DNA from: Lachnospiraceae bacterium
Lineage (GTDB): Bacteria; Bacillota; Clostridia; Lachnospirales; Lachnospiraceae
NCBI GenBank assembly: GCA_017437065.1
Contig: JAFSBX010000015.1
Span: 1 to 41,045, forward strand
Length of the DNA stretch: 41,045 nt
Reading direction: 5' to 3'
The position numbers and the translations under genes were made by a program. Within the stretch, counting starts at the first letter, position 1. The number at the start of each line of letters is the position of its first letter. The notes beneath the pieces are model-generated. The model searched no databases and was not told where the DNA came from. It saw only the letters and a program-made list of their open reading frames with translations. Shown one piece after another: positions 1-6,400 of the stretch.

Positions 1-1
1 A

Positions 2-40
2 AAGATGAAAGAAATTCAAAAAATTAGCAAAGGGAGATAA
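2..40 (+). CDS. C-terminal end of an upstream gene (partial)
   Basis: An open frame enters from the left edge and stops at TAA 38-40, giving only 12 residues (ending KISKGR). A rho-independent terminator begins 28 bases later, which fits a gene end. Nothing can be said about the product, and a chance open frame is possible. Confidence 0.3.
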   Translation, partial: KMKEIQKISKGR

Positions 41-67
41 ATTACTACATTGTAAAACGAAACCCAA

Positions 68-112
68 AATCGCTACAGACCTTGAATTTAAAGGCTTGTA
101 GCGATTATTTTG
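68..112 (+). terminator. Rho-independent terminator
   Basis: AATCGCTACA (68-77) pairs perfectly with TGTAGCGATT (97-106), with an inner CCTT/AAGG helix, and is followed by ATTTTGT. It most likely ends the gene entering from the left edge. Confidence 0.8.
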
Positions 113-246
113 TCTATCAAACTGTTAAAGACGGGATTATATAGAATTTCTATGGGAAGTACAATATAAGTTTAAAATGTAGAAATTATACGGGAAGTTT
201 GTGCATTTCAAGCAATTTATAAAATTTATAAAATCAAATATTTGAA

Positions 247-275
247 TTGACATGCAGATATACCAACAATATAAT
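247..275 (+). promoter_or_regulatory. Sigma-A promoter of the Rpn/ATPase pair
   Basis: A perfect -35 TTGACA (247-252) and a perfect -10 TATAAT (270-275) are separated by 17 bases. Transcription would start near 282, leaving a leader of about 190 nt before the start codon at 475. The flanking stretch 113-246 is AT-rich, and I see no gene in it. Confidence 0.85.
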
Positions 276-282
276 AGACTTT

Positions 283-474
283 ATAAAACATCTTTGTGAA
301 AATCTATTCACTGTATCATACAGATAGAAGTCTTGGGCATTTCGCCAATATTTTCACAAAATCATGATCAATTAAATATTGGCAGGCGTGGAGACTTTGC
401 TGTACAATGAAGAAAGTTGTTCTGTTTCTCTATAGCCTGCAAGTGCATTTTCTGGCATTGGAAAGGGAGGGTAT
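283..474 (+). promoter_or_regulatory. Structured 5' leader of the first Rpn gene
   Basis: This transcribed leader can form two strong helices that exclude each other. TTTGTGAAAAT (293-303) pairs with ATTTTCACAAA (350-360), and GCCAATATTT (344-353) pairs with AAATATTGGC (374-383); both need bases 350-353. A small hairpin CTGTA/TACAG lies between them. Four short blocks (304-310, 328-348, 369-377, 382-395) recur in the same order in the leader of the other Rpn gene near 31.9 kb. The SD GGGAGG (465-470) is close to the ATG. I do not recognise it as a named RNA family. Confidence 0.55.
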
Positions 475-1389
475 ATGAGTTATACGAACAAAAAATTTGA
501 AGAATTGAATGTAATTGATGATTTTCTGATGAACGCAGTTGCGACGGACGAAACGGTTGGAATTCCGTTTTGCAGGGCAATTCTTTCAGTATTGCTACAA
601 CGTAAAATAGGAAAAATCAGGGTGATGGCACAACGTACTATTCCTGCATTGGCTCCTACGAAAAGAGGGATTCGATTGGACGTAGAAGTGGAGGAGTATG
701 GTGAAGAAGCAGACATTAGTTTGCCGCCGGTCAACTTGTATGATGTAGAACCGAATTTACAGAAAAATATAAATTTACCAAAGCATAACCGCTTTTATCA
801 GGCAAAGATAGATAGCAGACGTTTGAGAAGTGGTGAAAAAGATTTCTCCAAATTGCCGAATCTGTATGTTATTAGTATTACGGATTTTGATCCGTTTGGG
901 CATGATTATATGATGTACACGATTGAGAATCAGTGTAAAGAAATACCGGATTTACATTATAAAGATGGATTGCAGTTTATTTATTTTTATACAAAGGGAA
1001 ATAAAGGTGGAAATGAAGAAATAAAAGCAATGCTGAATTATATTCAGAATAGTACGGAAAAGAATGCGACGAATAGTGTTATTCGAGAAATTCATAAATA
1101 CGTTGAAGACGTGAGACTTCAACCGGAGGTGAAAGAAGAGTATATGACGTTGGAAGATATTATTTATTTTGAGAGAGAAGAGGAAAGGGTACAGGCAATC
1201 CTTGATTTGTTGGAGGATTATGGCGAGATTCCGGATACATTAAAACAACGTTTAGAGGAAGAAATAAGATTTGATGTTCTGAAAGCGTGGCATAAACTGG
1301 CTGCAAAAGTTGAAAGTATATCAGAATTTGAAGAAAAAATGGAAGCAGTAAGGGAATCCGTATTAAAACAACAAGGGAGAACAACATGA
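475..1389 (+). CDS. Rpn-family recombination-promoting nuclease / putative transposase (PD-(D/E)XK)
   Basis: This 304-residue protein resembles the PDDEXK_2 branch of the Rpn family, whose members are DNA endonucleases that promote RecA-independent recombination. Visible family features are the N-terminal FEELNVIDDFLMNAV segment, GIRLDVEVEE (catalytic Asp region, about residue 70), YDVEPN (about 90), HNRFYQAKIDS (about 105) and LPNLYVISITDFDPFG (about 130). Relatives usually read YDIEMQ where this one reads YDVEPN, so the Glu is kept but the polar partner two residues on is Asn, and activity may be altered. The C-terminal 80 residues are charged and helical. The stop overlaps the ATPase start (ATGA), so the two are probably translationally coupled. 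SD GGGAGG lies 4 bases before the ATG. No terminal inverted repeats are seen, so this is not an insertion sequence in itself. Confidence 0.8.
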   Translation: MSYTNKKFEELNVIDDFLMNAVATDETVGIPFCRAILSVLLQRKIGKIRVMAQRTIPALAPTKRGIRLDVEVEEYGEEADISLPPVNLYDVEPNLQKNINLPKHNRFYQAKIDSRRLRSGEKDFSKLPNLYVISITDFDPFGHDYMMYTIENQCKEIPDLHYKDGLQFIYFYTKGNKGGNEEIKAMLNYIQNSTEKNATNSVIREIHKYVEDVRLQPEVKEEYMTLEDIIYFEREEERVQAILDLLEDYGEIPDTLKQRLEEEIRFDVLKAWHKLAAKVESISEFEEKMEAVRESVLKQQGRTT

Positions 1390-3080
1390 AAACAGCAGAC
1401 GAACTAAAAACCAAGCTCCACATAATTGACCACCGGGGATATCCGGCATACAAAGAGCTTAGAGATAAATATGATTTTGGAGAATACATTCTTTCCATCG
1501 ACCATGTACAGGGAGATCCTTTTGCGGCACCGTCCAGACTTTCCGTGCATATACCGATGAAAAAGGCAATGTTTCCGGCGGAGTATTATGCTGAATATGT
1601 GAAGAGGGTAACGTTACAAGACCATTTAACCAGACTGTTTGCAAGCCGGATTGCAGACGGCAGTTTTCGGGCAAAAGGTTCCGGAAAAAGCGGACTTTTG
1701 TCAGTTTCGCGTTGTGGGCAGGAAGTGTTGGAACGTACAGCATGCCGTGTAAGTAACGAAAGCGTCATAATGAGATTTGAAGCCGGATTTCCTGCAAATG
1801 GACGCTCCATCAATGCAAAAGAATTAGAAAAAATGCTTTTTGATATTTTGCCGGAATGTGTGAAAAACAGTCTGTATTACAACAGAATAAATAAGGAAAA
1901 ATTAAAGGAAGCAATTGAGCTTTGTGAGGATCAGCAATATATTCGTGAAGAACTACCCAAGATGGGACTTTGTGCATTTATTGCTAATGGTTCTGTTTTG
2001 CCGAGGCAGAGTGGTGTTTCGGAAAAGCCGATGAAAGATGCGATTGCATTTTGTTCACCGGAATCTTTACAAATAACGTTTGCACTTCCAAATTATGGAA
2101 AAATTACAGGAATGGGAATTAAAAAAGGTGTTACTCTTTTTGTGGGTGGCGGTTACCATGGAAAGTCCACGATATTACAGGCATTACAGAATGGAGTTTA
2201 TAACCATATAAAAGGTGATGGAAGGGAATTTGTCATTACTGACCAAAGTGCTGTAAAGCTTCGTGCAGAGGATGGAAGAAGCATTTCAAATGTAGATATT
2301 TCACCTTTTATCAGTCATCTTCCAAATAAAAAAGATACCACTCATTTTAGTACAGAGGATGCCAGTGGAAGTACATCACAGGCAGCAGGTCTGATGGAAG
2401 CAATAGAGAGTGGAAGTAGCCTTTTACTGATAGATGAGGATACTTCCGCAACCAACTTTATGATTCGGGATAAGCTTATGCAGAGCGTAATCCATGGGGA
2501 GGAAGAACCGATTACCCCATTTATAGAAAGAGTAAACAGTTTATATGAAGACATAGGCATTTCTACTATTCTTGTGGCAGGAAGCAGCGGATCTTATTTT
2601 TATGTGGCAGATACCATAGTGCAGATGAAAGAATACATTCCGTATGACATTACGCAAAAAGCGAAAACAGCAGCCGAACAATTTGCGGTGTTTGAAACAG
2701 AACGGGTAAAATTTCCGGCATACAGGAAGGAAAGAATTATGAAGCCTGATAGCGTACTAAAAAGAGAGGAACGAATGAAAATTAAAGCTTTTGGAACAGA
2801 TGAAATCACTATTGCCAAAAAGACAGTAGAACTACGATATTTAGAGCAGTTAAAGGATATAGAGCAGACGGCTGCATTGGGATATATTCTGAAACAGATG
2901 CAGGTGTGTTTGCTGGATGGAAAGCGGACTTTAGTGCAGGTTGTGGATATATTGGAGAAGCAACTGCAAAAAGATGGGTTAGAATGTTTGTTTGGAAGAG
3001 GTGAGGTAAGTGCGTCCCTTGCAATGCCGAGGCGTCAGGAGATATTTGCGTGTATGAACAGGTATAGAAATAACTACTAA
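1386..3080 (+). CDS. ABC-class predicted ATPase (PF09818-like)
   Basis: This 564-residue cytoplasmic protein matches the stand-alone 'predicted ATPase of the ABC class' family, which lacks membrane segments. The Walker A region is GGGYHGKST with the lysine at residue 260. A Walker B strand SLLLIDEDTS carries Asp350-Glu351, and a Gly/Ser-rich segment DASGSTSQAAG about 25 residues before it may act as the signature motif. The N-terminal 240 residues form the family's lid and RNA- or DNA-interaction region; the family's role is not established. Its ATG overlaps the TGA of the Rpn gene, an unusual partner that suggests shared expression. A perfect 19-bp terminator follows 90 bp downstream. Confidence 0.85.
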   Translation: MKTADELKTKLHIIDHRGYPAYKELRDKYDFGEYILSIDHVQGDPFAAPSRLSVHIPMKKAMFPAEYYAEYVKRVTLQDHLTRLFASRIADGSFRAKGSGKSGLLSVSRCGQEVLERTACRVSNESVIMRFEAGFPANGRSINAKELEKMLFDILPECVKNSLYYNRINKEKLKEAIELCEDQQYIREELPKMGLCAFIANGSVLPRQSGVSEKPMKDAIAFCSPESLQITFALPNYGKITGMGIKKGVTLFVGGGYHGKSTILQALQNGVYNHIKGDGREFVITDQSAVKLRAEDGRSISNVDISPFISHLPNKKDTTHFSTEDASGSTSQAAGLMEAIESGSSLLLIDEDTSATNFMIRDKLMQSVIHGEEEPITPFIERVNSLYEDIGISTILVAGSSGSYFYVADTIVQMKEYIPYDITQKAKTAAEQFAVFETERVKFPAYRKERIMKPDSVLKREERMKIKAFGTDEITIAKKTVELRYLEQLKDIEQTAALGYILKQMQVCLLDGKRTLVQVVDILEKQLQKDGLECLFGRGEVSASLAMPRRQEIFACMNRYRNNY

Positions 3081-3170
3081 GTAATGAGCTTTGTATGAGT
3101 GTGATTAATTATAGTAAAATATAGTAAAAAAGATTTAATAGAGGTATATGAATAGAATATTTTGAAGACT

Positions 3171-3222
3171 ACAAAAGGCTAATATTTCTTGTTTATAGTG
3201 AGAAATATTAGCCTTTTGTATT
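3171..3222 (+). terminator. Strong terminator after the ATPase gene
   Basis: Bases 3171-3189 and 3201-3219 are perfect reverse complements (19 bp, 11-nt loop). The 5' arm begins ACAAAAGG and the 3' arm ends CCTTTTGT, so it could act on both strands. The remaining AT-rich stretch 3223-3400 holds nothing I can identify. Confidence 0.85.
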
Positions 3223-3406
3223 GGGAAAATAAATATTAGTTTTAGAAAATAATGTATAAAGAATAGAAAAAATACTGAGGTATAAATAAACTGAATGAGA
3301 AATACCTTGGCATATATTAATAAAGTGCAAAAAAATAAGTTAAAAAACACAGAGTTATTGTAATTAATCAACAAAAATATTAATTGTAAATTAGCTAAAA
3401 AATCAA

Positions 3407-3435
3407 TTTAGAAAAAGGAAAATTTATGGTATAGT
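3407..3435 (+). promoter_or_regulatory. Probable promoter of the mannanase gene
   Basis: TTTAGA (3407-3412) and TATAGT (3430-3435) are separated by 17 bases, upstream of an AAGGAG-type SD and the ATG at 3482. The -35 box is weak, so an activator may be involved. Confidence 0.45.
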
Positions 3436-3481
3436 TTAATGGTACGTAGACTTATATAAGCTACATGAAAGGAGAAAGCAA

Positions 3482-6400
3482 ATGGTATTGGGAAAGGTAA
3501 AAAAGTTATTTAAAAGAGCTATAACCGTAACTTTAGCAACGGCTATGGTTGTAACATCTATTCCCGTTTCTGCCAATGCCCAGGAATTGGGGCAAAGCAC
3601 AGAAGAAATTGTGGTAGAAACAGAAGAAACAACAGTAGAAGAAACCGAAGCAGAAGAGGCTGTTACGGTGGAAACTGCTGAAACAGAGGTAGTAGAAACC
3701 GAAGAAGCTACCACGGTGGAAACCGTTGAGACAGAGGTAGTGGAGACAGAAGAAGCTACTACAGTGGAAGATACTGAAACAGAAGAAACTGGGGAAAATG
3801 AAACAGTAACTGAAACGGAAGAAGTAGTAGAAGAAACTACCATAGTTGAAGAAACAACAGAAGTTGAAACAGTTGTTGTTGAAGAGATAGTTTCTGAAGA
3901 AATTGTCATGAATGGTAATGCAGTGGAGAGTAACAATGCGGCAAGTGATGAAACAGTAGTTTATGAAAGTGATACTGTTGTTACATCAGATGCTATTGAT
4001 TTTTCCGAACTAACAGAAGAAGACTGGGGAAAAAAAGTAACAGTTACATATGCATATACAAATGATGTTGTACGAACTGTAGAAGATAAATATACAGTAG
4101 ATGCAACAGTTACAATTGACGCAACAGCTTATCAAACACTGGAAACAGAAGGAAATTATATCAAAATCCAAGGAATTGTAAAGCTTAATGACTGGGTGTA
4201 TACAAAGAGTGATGCGGTTGTAGAGTTAAAAGCTTCTGATTTTACAAAAGAAGGAGAGAACTATACAACAGATATTCAGTTTGACTATACAGACAAAGCC
4301 GGAACATTAATGGAAGTTGACTTTGAAATCGTTGGAGTTGGTTTCAAAGGTGCAGTTAGTGTTGATAATGTAACAGTAGCTAATGTTGAAAAGCAGGCCG
4401 AGTCTTATGAAGATGTTGTGTATGAAAATGAAACAAGTGTTGCATCAGACGCTATTGATTTTTCAGAATTGACAGAAGAAGACTGGACGAAAAAAGCAAC
4501 AGTTACATATGCATACACAAACAATGATGCAGTCAATGTAATAGATAAATACAGAGTAGATACAAAGGTTACAATTAATGAAACAACATATCAGACACTC
4601 GGAACAGAGGGAAATTATGTCAAAATCCAGGGAATTGTAAAAATCAATGACTGGGTGTATACAAAGAGTGATGCGGTTGTAGAGTTAAAAGCAGCAGACT
4701 TTACAAAAGAAGGAGAAAACTATACAGCGGATGTTCAGTTTGAGTATACAGACAAAGCCGGAACATTAATGGAAATTGATTTTGAAATTGTTGGAGTTGG
4801 TTTTGCGGGTATAGTTAATTTTAGTGATGTAAAAGTTGTTAACATTACAACAGAGAAACCACCGTTAGAAGAAAAAGATCCGACTATTTTATCTGACCTT
4901 TCCACAGAAGCAGATTTTAATAACTGGAAAGCAGAAACAGGTTGGGATTATTACCATGGCGGAACTGAGAATGCAGCACCTGTTATTGCGTATGAGAATG
5001 CAAACCAGCGTTTAAAAGTGTCTCTTGATTATTCTGCTAACTCTGCATCTACATGGAGTGAAGCTAAGGCAACTTTCACACCGACAGAGGCTGCTGATGT
5101 AAGTCAGTATAATCAGATTAGTGTAGATTTCATTTATCCGGATGCATTAGACGGAACAAAGATGAAATTCTTTGCGGCAGGTGTGATCGAAAAAGATACT
5201 GCCATTGATGAAAGTACAGCAGAAGTTTTGGCAGATGGTATGAAAAAGGTTACCGTTACAATGTCCTTCTCACCTACTGCTTCACCGCTTGAATCACTTA
5301 CTATCGGTATTATCGGTGTTTCAACAAGCTTTAAAGGAGATGTGTACTTAGATAATCTGGTATTATCCCAGAAAAATCTTGCAGAAGATTTTGTTGAGAT
5401 TACTTCCGTACCAAGTGAAGGTTCAGCAGCGACACTTACAACGAAACCTTCAAGTATCAAACTTACAGATAAAAATGCAGGTGACAGTGTAAAAGCATTG
5501 TATACATATTTAGCAACATTAGCAAATGATGATCAGGTATTATTCGGACATCAGAATGATATCAATTCAAAGATTAGTACTTCTGCAACATTAGGTGATG
5601 TATATGATATTACAGGACAGGTAAGTGGTCTGTATGGTATTGATACATTATCACTTACAGGTTCGGAAGCAGGAGGAACAGATGCAAAATCAGCACTTGA
5701 GAATTCTGTTAAGTATAGTAAACAGGCAGCTGAAAATGGTGCAATTGTAACCCTTTCTGCACATATGCCTAATGTTTCTAACAGCAAGGTTGTAAAAAAT
5801 GAAGATGGTACCTATGACTTCTTCCAGTGTGATTTCTCAGAGTCAAAGGATTTATCTAATGATATCGCAAAGAAGATTCTTCCGGGTGGGGAATATAATG
5901 TAGTATATAATGCATATCTTGATATAATTGTTGACTATGCTACACAGTTACAGGAAGCAAATATTCCTATTATTTTCCGTCCGCTTCATGAGAATACAGG
6001 TAACTGGTTCTGGTGGGGATCTTCTAATACAGAAGAAACTTATAAGTCATTGTTCAGATATACAAGAGATTATATCGAAAGCAAGGGTGTTCATAACATG
6101 CTCTGGGTATACTCTCCGAATGGACCACTTACTACAGAAGAAGAATATTTAAGCTATTATCCGGGTGATGAATATATTGATATTTTGGCATTTGATTATT
6201 ATGATGATTACAACACATACCCGGCTACATCCGATGGTTCTTTCTTTACTAATTTGGACAACACTTGTAAAGTAGTTTCTTCCTTAGCTGAGAAAAGAGG
6301 AAAAGTAGCAGCTATTTCAGAATGTGGTGTCAGAGTCATGAAAAAAGATGGTTCTGATAACGAAGGTCTTCTTGTGAAAGGAAACCCTGTTGGTACAGCA

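Noticed and set aside
475-1389. Insertion sequence around the first Rpn gene
   Set aside because: No terminal inverted repeats or target duplications are seen; the gene has its own promoter, leader and coupled partner.
3436-3936. Minus-strand frame of 166 codons rich in Ser/Thr/Val opposite the mannanase linker
   Set aside because: It is the mirror of the Glu/Thr/Val-rich repeat codons; it has no family resemblance and no ribosome binding site.
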